Shown piece after piece: positions 1-8,064 of a stretch of 43,921 nt of DNA. Position numbers and translations under genes: made by a program. The stretch is from positions 1-43,921 of the forward strand of contig CAZVEV010000015.1 of the NCBI GenBank assembly GCA_964625865.1, given 5' to 3'. Every line of letters begins with the position of its first letter. Positions within the stretch are counted from its first letter, which is position 1. The notes below the pieces were generated by a model. The model saw only the letters and a program-made list of their open reading frames with translations, ran no database searches and was not told where the DNA came from. The stretch is from CAZVEV01 sp964625865 (GTDB lineage: Bacteria; Planctomycetota; Phycisphaerae; SM23-33).

Positions 1-172
1 GAAGAGCCATGAGAGATTTATCTTGATCTCTCGCTCTTCATAGGCGGCACCCGGCATCCGGCAATTGCGGGTAGCGCGTTCGAAGGCAACAACACCGTAG
101 CGGCACGCCGCGGCTCCGTCCTGTGGCGTCAGGGACCTTCGACTTTGGACCTTCGACCTTCGACTCCGAGCT
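1..172. repeat. Intergenic repeats at window start
   Basis: No gene seen. Bases 1-40 form an imperfect inverted repeat: GAAGAGCCATGAGAGAT is answered by ATCTCTCGCTCTTC. Bases 130-170 are a degenerate 7-8-nt tandem repeat of the type GACCTTCGA / CTTTGGACCTTCGA, lying immediately downstream of the stop codon at 173. The same simple-repeat family, in opposite orientation, occurs inside the coding sequence near 27111-27150. Confidence 0.6.
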
Positions 173-1003
173 TCACTTCCCGTAGCAGGCGACCGAGCCG
201 TCGGTCAGGCTGAGGTAGATCTTCCCGCCCGCGGTGGACATGCCGTCGAACACGGGCATGACCTTCAGCGGGACCTGCGAAACGGTCTTGCCGTCGGCGG
301 CGCTGACGATTCGCAGGGCGATGCCCTTTTGCCCGATGAAGCCCGCAAAGGCCTCGGGCTCGTTCTGGTAGGCCAGGATGCCCGAGGTCTTCTTGCCCAG
401 GTCCACCGGACCGGCCACCGCCAAACGCTCGCCGCCCAGCGCCATCGCCCGGACGATCAAAGACTGGCCCGACGGGACGCTCCAGAGCGGCGGGCTCTTC
501 TTCGGCGTGCTCCTTCTCGGTTTGCGGCGCTTCTTGCCCGGCTGAGGCTTCGGTTGCGGTTTTGGCGCGGGTTTCGGCGCGGCAGGGGCCCGGCTGGCGC
601 TGAACAGGTGATACGCATCGGCCTTGTGGCCCGTGGCGCCGCCGGCAACCGTGGCTCGCCCATAGCCGTACACCGCATCGTCGTTGAAGCACAGGATCCG
701 ACCCGCGGGGTACGCGCCGGCTGCCCTGGCCCAGCCGCCCCAGCCCGCCCCGGGCTTGCCCTTGCCCACGATCCAGTACGACCGGACGAACCAGTCGTCG
801 ACCAGCAGGCCGGTGATCGACCACAGGTGGGAGTTGGCCTCGGTCGTCTTCTTGCCCGCGCGGTCGAACGCGAAGTACTTCAGGTACACCGACTCGCCAT
901 CGCCGGTCAGGATGTCCGACGACGTGCCGTCCATGTTGAACCCGCTCTCGGCCGGGATCTGCTTGCGCGATTGGGGGTCCAAGTGATAGTGCACCGTGCG
1001 GGA
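173..1003 (-). pseudogene. 3' part of the interrupted propeller/methyltransferase gene (after in-frame TAG)
   Basis: This is the in-frame continuation of the gene at 1004-3373. The TAG at 1004-1006 is followed in the same frame by 276 codons that complete the second beta-propeller. The reading continues from ...ATGKQ-stop into SRTVHYHLDPQ. It then runs through the W-F-V-R-S-Y-W block that aligns with the paralogue at 25306-29304 (DSWFHRSYW). A Pro/Lys/Arg-rich insert follows (codons for KPQPKPQPGKKRRKPRR). The last blade ends in TDGSVACYGK, like the ends of the paralogues. The only Met near the front (994) has no ribosome binding site and starts mid-blade, so an independent gene is unlikely. 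With the TAG read as sense, the product would be about 1066 aa, matching the 1075-aa paralogue at 29328-32555. The cause may be a nonsense mutation, an assembly error or readthrough; the sequence cannot decide. Confidence 0.75.
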
Positions 1004-3373
1004 CTACTGCTTTCCGGTCGCCGGGGCGAGGGTGTACAGCACGATCCCGCCGTCCAGATACGACGACCGCCCGGCCGTGACGTACAACGTGTCGTTTTGG
1101 ACCAGGACCGACCCGTGGACCGGCCAGGCCGATTCAATCTGTCCCCAGATGCTGACCAGCCTGTCCTTGGGCGCCGCGCGGAACCGCCACGCCAGGCGCC
1201 CGTCATCGGCGCCGAGGCAGTAGACCCATCCGTCGGCCGACCCGAACAGGACCGTGCCCTTGTAGACTGTCGGGGCACTGTCGATGCGTCCTCCCGCGGT
1301 GAACCGCCAGATCTCGCTGCCCCCGTCGGCTGACAGGGCGTGGACGGTGTGGGCATCGATCGAGGCGACGAAGACCCTGCCGTCGGCGACCACCGGCTGG
1401 GTCAGCTTCCCGCCGATCGAGGCGGACCACTTTCTGGCGACCTTGGTCGGGACTGGCGCTTGCGAGGCCCCGCTGCGGGCCGCGTCGTGACGGAACATGG
1501 GCCAATCGGATTGCGGATTGCGGGTTGCAGATTGCGGAATCTTGCCGAACGCCGGGCCCTTCTCGATCACGGGGCTGGCGGGGAAGGGCATGTGGCCGCT
1601 GGGGTCGCGCTGGGGGGCGGCGGCGAAATAGCCCCACGTCTTGACCGTCAGGAAGCAGGCGCAGGCGTCCGGCGGGGCGTAGAGCAGTCCGTTGGCCGGC
1701 ATGATGCCGTACTGACATGTCCCGCGGATCCAACTGTTGTTGCTCAGCCATTTCTTCTGCGAGAGGCTCAGCACCTCCACGCCGCTCTTGCCGGTGAAGA
1801 TGAATCGTGGGGTGGCCTTGTTGCGATAGCAGCGGTGGTGGGGCATGCCCACGCGGGGGGCACTGGTGTTGATCTGGCCGGCCGGCTCGCCCGTCTTCAG
1901 ATCGTATCCCGCGAACTTCGTGCCGATCCATACGATCCCGTCGATGACGAACACGTCCACCGGCGAGTTGTAGGTTTCAGTTCCCGGGGCCGACCACAAC
2001 TCCTTGCCGTCCTTCGTCGAATACGCACGCACCGTGCAGGGCGCCTTGCGGGCGAAGCCGCCCTCGTTCCAGCCGTGGACGCCCCACTCAACCTTGTCCT
2101 TTGCGGCCGCGTCCTTGCCCGGGTTCCGGTCCGCACAGAGCAGCACGTCGTCGGTGGCTACCATCGTGGGGGCCGAGAACGCCATCCGCTTGACCGGCGT
2201 GGCGCGGGCGGTCTTCCACTTCTGCTTGCCGGTCCTCGCGTCGAGGCACACCATACCGGCCGTGCTCTGGTAGTACACCTGCCCGCTCCGGACGGTCAGC
2301 GTCAGCGGCAGGATGAACTCGCCCTTGGGTGTCTTACCCTTCCACAACGGCTTGCCTGTCCTTGCGTCATAGGCTGCGACATACCTGAAGGGCGTCGGCG
2401 CGGGCTCGCCTCGCTTGTGGAGTCCGCCGCCGCGACGGTCGACCTCGCTCGTGCCCACCATCAGGTAGACCACGCCGTCGTCGACGAGAATCTCCTCGGT
2501 GTGCTCCGTGCCGGCAAAGACCTTCAGCGTCTCGCCCGTGGCGCCGTCCAGCGCGTGGACGGGCTTGTCGAGTCCCGGCGTGACGAAGACGGTGTCTCCG
2601 ACGGCGACCAGACGTCGCGGCAGGTGGGCCGGGCCCGAACGGAAGTGGCGCAGGTGGTCGATCCACGGCGAGACGTCCTTCTTCCACAGCAGCGTCCCGT
2701 TGAACGCGTCGCGGGCGGTGAGTTTCCATCGTCCCAGGAAGCGGATCGACGCCAGCGGGGCCTCGTCGGCAATGAAGAACACGCGCCCGTTCGACGTCAC
2801 CGTTGCGGACATGCTGGCCATCTCCTCGTGGCTGCGTCCCCACTTGGGCGCCGAGACCCACTGGATTGACCGCGGGATGTCCACCTGCTTGTCGGCAGCG
2901 ACGGCGTTGTTGTCGGGGCCGTGCAGGAAGTGCGTCCACTCGTCAATGGCTGCCGACCGCGGCTTGACGACCTTCTTGCCGTCGATGTACGCCACCCCGC
3001 CCGGGGCGAGCACGCGCATGATCTCGCTCCGCGCCACCCCGCCGCCGGTCGAGTTGATCACGAGGTTGATCAGGTCGTTGGTGTAGGGCAGGGTCTTTCC
3101 GTCGAAGACGTTGACCGACACCTTGCCGTACACGCCTGCCGCCTGGAGCCTCTGCCGCGCCGCAGCGACCTTATCCGGGTCGGCGTCGAGGCCGTGGACG
3201 AGATAGCGGTCGTTCAGCAGCAGCTTGCCCGTCTCGATGCCGTCGCCGCAGCCGATGTGGACGATGATGCCCCCCTTGACGCCGGAGGATTTTGCCAGGT
3301 CGACCGTGCCCGCTGCGAATGCGGGGGTTGCGACCAGTGCGGCCATCACGAGGCAGAGAGTGACGTTCTTCAT
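1004..3373 (-). CDS. Exported methyltransferase-like/PQQ beta-propeller protein, class I (M-A-B), truncated by amber codon
   Basis: Start chosen at the ATG at 3373. It begins a clear Sec signal peptide (residues 1-21, ending AFAA) and has AGGAG about 9 nt upstream; the longer open frame to 3523 is not needed. Residues 30-135 look like a class I SAM methyltransferase: motif I VHIGCGDG (38-45) and the acidic GLDAD (61-65). DEWTH (144-148) then opens propeller A, which contains HHRC near residue 512 and C-x17-C-A-C ending near 572. After a linker holding repeat-derived residues (ATRNPQS), DWPMFRHD (about 623) opens propeller B, which is cut by TAG after 789 residues. PQQ-type blades usually form all-beta scaffolds, and the function of this fusion is not known to me. 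It is probably periplasmic or surface located. It is the downstream-most of the five paralogues in this window and lies next to fdhD without being obviously related to it. Confidence 0.85.
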   Translation of the reverse strand: MKNVTLCLVMAALVATPAFAAGTVDLAKSSGVKGGIIVHIGCGDGIETGKLLLNDRYLVHGLDADPDKVAAARQRLQAAGVYGKVSVNVFDGKTLPYTNDLINLVINSTGGGVARSEIMRVLAPGGVAYIDGKKVVKPRSAAIDEWTHFLHGPDNNAVAADKQVDIPRSIQWVSAPKWGRSHEEMASMSATVTSNGRVFFIADEAPLASIRFLGRWKLTARDAFNGTLLWKKDVSPWIDHLRHFRSGPAHLPRRLVAVGDTVFVTPGLDKPVHALDGATGETLKVFAGTEHTEEILVDDGVVYLMVGTSEVDRRGGGLHKRGEPAPTPFRYVAAYDARTGKPLWKGKTPKGEFILPLTLTVRSGQVYYQSTAGMVCLDARTGKQKWKTARATPVKRMAFSAPTMVATDDVLLCADRNPGKDAAAKDKVEWGVHGWNEGGFARKAPCTVRAYSTKDGKELWSAPGTETYNSPVDVFVIDGIVWIGTKFAGYDLKTGEPAGQINTSAPRVGMPHHRCYRNKATPRFIFTGKSGVEVLSLSQKKWLSNNSWIRGTCQYGIMPANGLLYAPPDACACFLTVKTWGYFAAAPQRDPSGHMPFPASPVIEKGPAFGKIPQSATRNPQSDWPMFRHDAARSGASQAPVPTKVARKWSASIGGKLTQPVVADGRVFVASIDAHTVHALSADGGSEIWRFTAGGRIDSAPTVYKGTVLFGSADGWVYCLGADDGRLAWRFRAAPKDRLVSIWGQIESAWPVHGSVLVQNDTLYVTAGRSSYLDGGIVLYTLAPATGKQ

Positions 3374-3691
3374 GGGTGAAGCTCCTATCAGGGGTCTGGA
3401 CCGCCAAAACATATAAAGCACATTGTAGCGTGAAAAGGACGCCGGAAGTAGTCCGGATTGTTGGCGCGGGATCCAACGCGCACGATACGTCGCGATACAC
3501 GCGCCGCCGTGTAAACGACGCACCGCCCGCTACGGCGCACCGTTTAGCGGTCGATCGTCAGATCGACGCTCGTCGTTGACCCGAGACGATCGCACGCATC
3601 CTACCCCACAGACGATCGCACGCATCAATCGCAAACCCGGAATCTCAAATCTGAAATCTCAGATCTGAAATCTCAGATCTCAGATCTGCAA
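3374..3691. repeat. Intergenic spacer with direct and simple repeats
   Basis: No gene supported. AGACGATCGCACGCATC occurs at 3584-3600 and again at 3610-3626 (perfect 17-bp direct repeat). From about 3638 to 3697 the DNA is a degenerate tandem repeat of ATCTGAA/ATCTCAG units, running into the end of fdhD. The same units form part of the coding linker of the gene at 25306-29304. The GTTTAGCGG at 3541-3549 resembles the ends of the inverted-repeat element at 4539-4654. Confidence 0.7.
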
Positions 3692-4510
3692 TCAGATGAT
3701 CCGCTGCGGATGCGTGTAGACGTTCGCGCGGGGCGGGCGGACGAAGCCGCACAGCGTCACGCCCCAGCGCTCGGCGGCCTCGACGGCGAACGACGACGGG
3801 GCCGAGACGGCGGCGACAATCTCGATGCCCGCCCGGGCGGCTTTGGAGATCATCTCGAAACTCGCCCGTCCGGACAGCGCCACCGCGCAGCCGGCGGGAG
3901 GCCGCCCGGCCAGCAGGCACTTGCCAATCGCCTTGTCCAGCGCCGTGTGACGCCCGATGTCCTCCCCGGAGGCCACCAGTTTGCCTTCAGCGTCGAAGAT
4001 GGCCGCCGCGTGAGACGCGCCCGTGGCGCGGAAGAGACGCTGCACCTCGCCCAGGCGTTCAGTGAGGCTCAGCAGATCCCCTCGCGTCATCGTGAGCGTC
4101 TCGGCGCACGGTTCGGTGCGGGCCAGCAGGGCGTCGATGGTCCGCTGTCCGCACATGCCGCATGAGGTCGCGATGATCATGTTGCGCCTGTTGGTCACCT
4201 GCGCCGGGGCCTCGACCTCGAGGGCCACCACGTTCGGATCCTCGGCGCCCACGGTCAGGGCGACCACGTCGTCGATGGAGTCTATCATCCCCTCGGCGAA
4301 GGCGAACCCGACGGCTAGGGCCTCGACATCCGTCGGCGTGCACATCAGCGTGAAGCTGCTGACGTCCTTGACCATGATGGTGACGGTATGCTCGAAGACG
4401 ACACGATCTTCCGCGACCTCGGGCGTCGCGTCAGGTCCGTCAATGCGGACAACCGGTATCCGGCGTACAGCGCCCTCCAACTCCTGCGGCGGCGATTCGG
4501 GCGAAGTCAT
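3692..4510 (-). CDS. fdhD: FdhD, sulfurtransferase for formate dehydrogenase
   Basis: 272 aa. FdhD proteins move sulfur from a cysteine desulfurase to the molybdenum or tungsten bis-MGD cofactor of formate dehydrogenase in the cytoplasm. Visible family features are the redox-active CxxC in ATSCGMCG (Cys117, Cys120), RATGASHAAAIFD (161-173), GEDIGRHTALDKAIG (182-196), SGRASFEMISKAARAG, and the closing block GFVRPPRANVYT. ATG at 4510 has AAGGA about 9 nt upstream. It is separated from the MOSC-MoaB gene by an inverted-repeat element of about 115 bp, so it may be transcribed apart from the main cofactor operon. No formate dehydrogenase gene is present in the window, so its client must be elsewhere. 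The last codons abut a simple-repeat tract. Confidence 0.96.
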   Translation of the reverse strand: MTSPESPPQELEGAVRRIPVVRIDGPDATPEVAEDRVVFEHTVTIMVKDVSSFTLMCTPTDVEALAVGFAFAEGMIDSIDDVVALTVGAEDPNVVALEVEAPAQVTNRRNMIIATSCGMCGQRTIDALLARTEPCAETLTMTRGDLLSLTERLGEVQRLFRATGASHAAAIFDAEGKLVASGEDIGRHTALDKAIGKCLLAGRPPAGCAVALSGRASFEMISKAARAGIEIVAAVSAPSSFAVEAAERWGVTLCGFVRPPRANVYTHPQRII

Positions 4511-4538
4511 AGGGGAGTCCTTGTCTTGTCGTACGTTC

Positions 4539-4654
4539 CACGTTTAGCGGGCGAGCTTGCTCGCCGCGTTTTCCGTCCGTTACATGGACCGTGTTCGATG
4601 CTCACCGGCGTCGCAGGCGACGCCGCACGCGGGGCAAGCCCCGCCGCTAAACAT
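4539..4654. repeat. Inverted-repeat element with TTTAGCGG ends
   Basis: An element of about 115 bp begins CCACGTTTAGCGG and ends CCGCCGCTAAACATGG, so its outer 12-15 bases are inverted copies. Inner hairpins are visible: GGCGAGCTTGCTCGCC near 4550-4565 and GGGGCAAGCCCC near 4630-4641. A related half-copy lies at 43813-43846. It has no coding capacity and behaves like a short palindromic intergenic element between MOSC-moaB and fdhD. Confidence 0.75.
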
Positions 4655-4675
4655 GGAGGAGACGACAACATGGTG

Positions 4676-5611
4676 TCAATGCCTGTCCAAACTGTGCAGC
4701 GTACACAGGACGTGTTCGAACGTCGTGAGGATCTCGGCGAAGTATTCTTCGACGGCCCGGACGCTGCCGGGCAGGGCGTAGATCTGCGTCGTTCCGGCCA
4801 CGCCGGCGATCGACCGGCTCAGCAGGGCCGCCGGCTTGGATGCGCCGTACTTCAGGCGGATGCTGTCCATGATGCCGGGCAGGACCTTCTCGCAGACGCT
4901 CTCGACGGTTTCCGGCGTGATGTCGCGCGGCCCGACGCCCGTGCCGCCCAGCGTGAACACGCCGTCAATGCCGTCATCGACGGCCCTCGTCAGTTCGGCC
5001 CGCAACTGTTCGGCGTCGTCCGGTATCAACGCGCCGTCGATCTGCTCGTGCCATCGCTTCGGCCCGAAGAACTCGCCCAGGAGCTGCCTGGCCCGGGGCC
5101 CGCTGCGGTCGGTGTATTCGCCGGCGCTCGCGCGGTCGCTCAACGTGATCGTTCGGAGGCGAAGCGTCCGCGGGGTGTACTCGACGGCCTGGTCCGGCAC
5201 GACCGTGCCCGGCGTGATGACGCGGCAGAAGACGCCCTGCTTGGGCATGACGCACGTGCCGACTTCCTCGAAGATCGCGCACCCGTCGCCATGGCACTTC
5301 TTGCCGATCTGCGTCAACTCCAGTACGACCTCGCCGATGCGGAACCTGTCGAGGACGGCCACTTCCGACAGGTCGATCCCGCTGACGGTGATGTTCTCGG
5401 CAAACTCGCCCGGTCCGGTCTCGCGTGCGTTGGCGGCGATAAACGCGTCGATGGTCTCCTGGCCGAGCATGCTCACTTGGCGGTGCCACGCCCCCGCATG
5501 CGCGTCGCCCACGATCCCGCGCGCGTCAAAGACCGCCCGGTCGACCGGGGTCTTGATCGTGCCCACCTCCGTCGAGATGTTCAGCGAGACGACCGTTCCG
5601 CTAGTTGACAT
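4676..5611 (-). CDS. MOSC domain - MoaB/Mog fusion protein
   Basis: 311 aa. Residues 1-145 match the MOSC fold (molybdenum cofactor sulfurase C-terminal type). The visible parts are GIVGDAHAG, GEFAENIT and the Cys-rich stretch GKKCHGDGC...GTC...GVFC. Residues 150-305 match MoaB/Mog, with TLGGTGVGPRDITPE at about 220-234, the nucleotide/pterin-binding loop of the family. MoaB/Mog adenylylates molybdopterin before MoeA inserts the metal; MOSC domains bind pterin cofactors or carry sulfur. The fusion joins two late steps in one chain. The start at 5611 overlaps the end of moaC by 11 bp (5601-5611) and has GAAGGAAG just upstream, so it is translationally coupled. Similar MOSC-MoaB fusions are known in anaerobes; I am sure of both domains. 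Confidence 0.93.
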   Translation of the reverse strand: MSTSGTVVSLNISTEVGTIKTPVDRAVFDARGIVGDAHAGAWHRQVSMLGQETIDAFIAANARETGPGEFAENITVSGIDLSEVAVLDRFRIGEVVLELTQIGKKCHGDGCAIFEEVGTCVMPKQGVFCRVITPGTVVPDQAVEYTPRTLRLRTITLSDRASAGEYTDRSGPRARQLLGEFFGPKRWHEQIDGALIPDDAEQLRAELTRAVDDGIDGVFTLGGTGVGPRDITPETVESVCEKVLPGIMDSIRLKYGASKPAALLSRSIAGVAGTTQIYALPGSVRAVEEYFAEILTTFEHVLCTLHSLDRH

Positions 5612-6059
5612 CTTCCTTCACCTTCTCGATGAGCGTGATCTCGCCGATTCGCATCTGCTTGTCGACGGCTTTGCACATGTCGTAGACCGTTAGCAGGGCC
5701 ACGCTGACGGCGGTCAGGGCTTCCATCTCCACGCCGGTTCGCCCAACGCAGTGGACCTCGGCGCGGGCCTGGACGCCCGTGTCGGTCAGTTCGAGCGTCA
5801 CGTCGATCCTGTTCAGCGTCAGCGGGTGGCACAGCGGGATCAGGTCGGCGGTCTTCTTGGCCGCCTGGATTCCCGCGATCTGCGCGACGGTCAGCACGTC
5901 GCCCTTCTTGACCTGGTTGTCGCGAATCAGCGCTCGCGTCTGGGCGCCCAGTGCGATCTCGCCGCTCGCGACGGCGCGGCGGCGCTGGGGGGGCTTGGCG
6001 CCCACGTCGACCATCTTTGCCCGCCCGGCCTCGTCGGTATGTGACAGGTCGGCCATCAT
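5601..6059 (-). CDS. moaC: MoaC, cyclic pyranopterin monophosphate synthase
   Basis: 152 aa (151 if the second ATG at 6056 is used). MoaC converts the MoaA product into cyclic pyranopterin monophosphate, the second half of step one of molybdopterin synthesis. Family signatures are complete: LSHTDEAGRAKMVDVGAK at the N-terminus, DLIPLCHPL, and TGVEMEALTAVSVA...YDMCKAVDK. The start is in the context GGAGGCTGATGATG. GGAGG, which also encodes the last two glycines of MoaA, sits 3 nt before the first ATG and 6 nt before the second, so the second ATG has better spacing. The first ATG overlaps the moaA stop by one base (TGATG). Confidence 0.97.
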   Translation of the reverse strand: MMADLSHTDEAGRAKMVDVGAKPPQRRRAVASGEIALGAQTRALIRDNQVKKGDVLTVAQIAGIQAAKKTADLIPLCHPLTLNRIDVTLELTDTGVQARAEVHCVGRTGVEMEALTAVSVALLTVYDMCKAVDKQMRIGEITLIEKVKEDVN

Positions 6060-6853
6060 CAGCCTCCGATCCCGTGCATCCAGTTATGCGAGCAGGGTCC
6101 GCCGGCCTCGGGCTTGGCGGCCACCGCGCGGCGGATCGCCTCGGCCGGGCCCAACTCGCGAACGTCGAACGCCACGTCCGAAAACAGGCACGGGCGAATG
6201 TGCCCGTCGCTCGAGAGGCGCAACCGCGTGCAGTTGGGGCAGTCGCCGCCCGAGCCGCCCTCGACCACCGAGAAGCGCCCGGCCTCGAAGTCCATCAGGC
6301 GGATGGTCCGCACCTCGTAGCCGTGCGTTCGCCCGTACTCGCGGACGAGATCCGCGTCGCCGTTGCACGGTCCGACGACGCAGTTGAGTTTGATCGGGGT
6401 CAGGCCCGCGCGGCGTGCGGCGGCGATGCCTTCCAGCACGACAGCCACGTCCCCGCCGCGGGTCAGTTCCGCGAAACGCTGCGGGTCGGTGGTGTCGAGG
6501 CTCACGTTGACGCGGTCGAGGCCCGCGCGGGCCAGGTCGTCGGCATAGCGGGCCAGCAGCACGCCGTTGGTCGTCATCGCCAGGTCCGCCAGACCGTCTA
6601 TCGCGCCGAGCATCTCCACCAGCGTGACGATGCCCCGTCGCGCCAGCGGCTCGCCCCCGGTCAGGCGGACCTTGGTGATGCCCATCGCCACCGCGCCCCG
6701 GGCCACGTCCGCGATGGCCTCGAACGACAGGATGTCCTCGTGGCGAAGCAGCGTCACACCGTCGGCGGGCATGCAGTAGGTGCAGCGCAGGTTGCACCGG
6801 TCGGTCACGGAGACCCGCAGGTAGCTGATTGTGCGGCCGTACGCGTCAATCAT
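6059..6853 (-). CDS. moaA: MoaA, GTP 3',8-cyclase (compact form)
   Basis: 264 aa from the ATG at 6853, which shares ATGA with the moeA stop. A longer open frame upstream of it is only overlap with moeA. It is a radical SAM enzyme that rearranges GTP to 3',8-cyclo-7,8-dihydro-GTP. The N-terminal cluster motif is CNLRCTYC (Cys20, 24, 27), followed by LTGGEPL. The C-terminal cluster motif is CPNC-x13-C (GGDCPNCTRLRLSSDGHIRPC), and the chain ends in GlyGly as MoaA requires. MoaA is usually about 320-340 aa. Here the region between RLMDF and CPNC is only about 17 residues, some 60 shorter than usual. All catalytic signatures survive, so it is probably active. Confidence 0.94.
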   Translation of the reverse strand: MIDAYGRTISYLRVSVTDRCNLRCTYCMPADGVTLLRHEDILSFEAIADVARGAVAMGITKVRLTGGEPLARRGIVTLVEMLGAIDGLADLAMTTNGVLLARYADDLARAGLDRVNVSLDTTDPQRFAELTRGGDVAVVLEGIAAARRAGLTPIKLNCVVGPCNGDADLVREYGRTHGYEVRTIRLMDFEAGRFSVVEGGSGGDCPNCTRLRLSSDGHIRPCLFSDVAFDVRELGPAEAIRRAVAAKPEAGGPCSHNWMHGIGG

Positions 6854-8064
6854 TGCACGGTGCTCCCGATGGGTACGAAGGTCACGAGGTCGCCGGCGGC
6901 CAGGGCCTTGACGCCGCGGGGCATGAGGAAGACGCCGTCGGCGCGGGTCATGGCCAGCAGGTGGCCCGATCCGTGATAGCCGATCGGCTCGACGGCCCCT
7001 TCGTCGGTGAGCCTGCACGGGACGCACTCGACGCGGTCGACCTTGTGGCGGCCGTGGTCGCAGCCGAGGCGAATGGTGATCCGTCGCGTGCGGTCGAGGC
7101 CCGCGATGAGTTCCGCCGCGTGCAGGACGAACACGTGGAACATCAGATAGACCGACACGGGATTCCCGGGCAGGCCGAACACCGCCTTGCCCGGCGCCGA
7201 GGCGAACGTCAGGGGCCTGCCCGGCTTGACCGCGACGCTGGTGAAGTGGACCGTCAGGCCCAGTTCGCCGAGGGCCTTGCCCACGAAGTCGTAGTCGCCC
7301 ACCGAGACCCCGCCGCTGAGGACCACGATATCCGCGGCCGACAGGGCGGCCTGGAGGTACGCGACGGTGTCAGGCAGGTTGTCCGGCGCGACGGACACCG
7401 ACACCACGTCCAGGGCGAACCTGGCCCCCAGGGCGGCCAGCATGGGCCCGTTGGAGTTCATGATCTTGCCCGGGCGAATCTGCTCGGGCGAATCGACAAT
7501 CTCATCGCCCGTGGAGATCACCGCCATCCGCACGCGTGCCGCGCCCCGCACTTCGGTAATGCCGCATGCGATGAGGTTGGCTATCTCGATGGGCCCCAGC
7601 CGCGACCCGGCGGGCAGGATCACGTCGCCGACCCGCACGTCCTCGCCGTGGTAGCAGATGTTGTTGCCCTTCGACCAGGCCTCGATCGTCACCACCCCGT
7701 TGTCGACGCGGGTGTCTTCCACGCGGATGACCTTGACGGACCCGTCGGGCACCGGCGCGCCGGTCATGACCTTGACGGCCTGCCCCGGCCCCAGCGGCCC
7801 GTCGGGGACGGACCCCGCCTGCACGACCGAGCCGACCACGTCGTACCGCTCGGCCGGCTCGGCGTCGGGAATCGCGTATCCGTCCATCGCGGCCTTGTCG
7901 AACGGGGGCATGTCCAGACGGGAGACCTGGTCCTCTGCACAGATGCGTCCGACGGCCCGGGCGACCGGCAGTGTTTCGGTGCCGACCGTGATTCCGGCGG
8001 CCGTCCTGCGGACGGTGGCCATCGCCTCGTCGAACGGAACCATCTGGCCGTGGTCACGCATCAT
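6850..8064 (-). CDS. moeA: MoeA, molybdopterin molybdenumtransferase
   Basis: 404 aa, the normal length. MoeA inserts molybdate (or tungstate) into adenylylated molybdopterin. Signatures: MPPFDKAAMDGYA (52-64), KVMTGAPVPDGS (98-109), ISTGDEIV (183-190), SGGVSVGDYDFV (250-261), KPGRPLTFA and GLPGNPVSVYLMF. The final part (about 330-404) fits the beta-barrel domain IV. The start lies in GGAGGCCGATGATG, the same arrangement as moaC, so either of two adjacent ATGs (8064 or 8061) may be used. It overlaps the MobB-ModE gene by 11 bp and moaA by 4 bp. Archaeal-type organisms use paralogous MoeA proteins for W versus Mo; only one copy is present here. Confidence 0.96.
   Translation of the reverse strand: MMRDHGQMVPFDEAMATVRRTAAGITVGTETLPVARAVGRICAEDQVSRLDMPPFDKAAMDGYAIPDAEPAERYDVVGSVVQAGSVPDGPLGPGQAVKVMTGAPVPDGSVKVIRVEDTRVDNGVVTIEAWSKGNNICYHGEDVRVGDVILPAGSRLGPIEIANLIACGITEVRGAARVRMAVISTGDEIVDSPEQIRPGKIMNSNGPMLAALGARFALDVVSVSVAPDNLPDTVAYLQAALSAADIVVLSGGVSVGDYDFVGKALGELGLTVHFTSVAVKPGRPLTFASAPGKAVFGLPGNPVSVYLMFHVFVLHAAELIAGLDRTRRITIRLGCDHGRHKVDRVECVPCRLTDEGAVEPIGYHGSGHLLAMTRADGVFLMPRGVKALAAGDLVTFVPIGSTVQ

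Noticed and set aside
173..994. Independent 273-aa gene starting at 994
   Set aside because: It starts in the middle of a propeller blade without a ribosome binding site and is in frame with the gene upstream across a single TAG; better read as the 3' part of a broken gene.
3584..3626. Two 17-bp direct repeats as a CRISPR remnant
   Set aside because: Only two units, a 9-bp spacing, and no cas genes.
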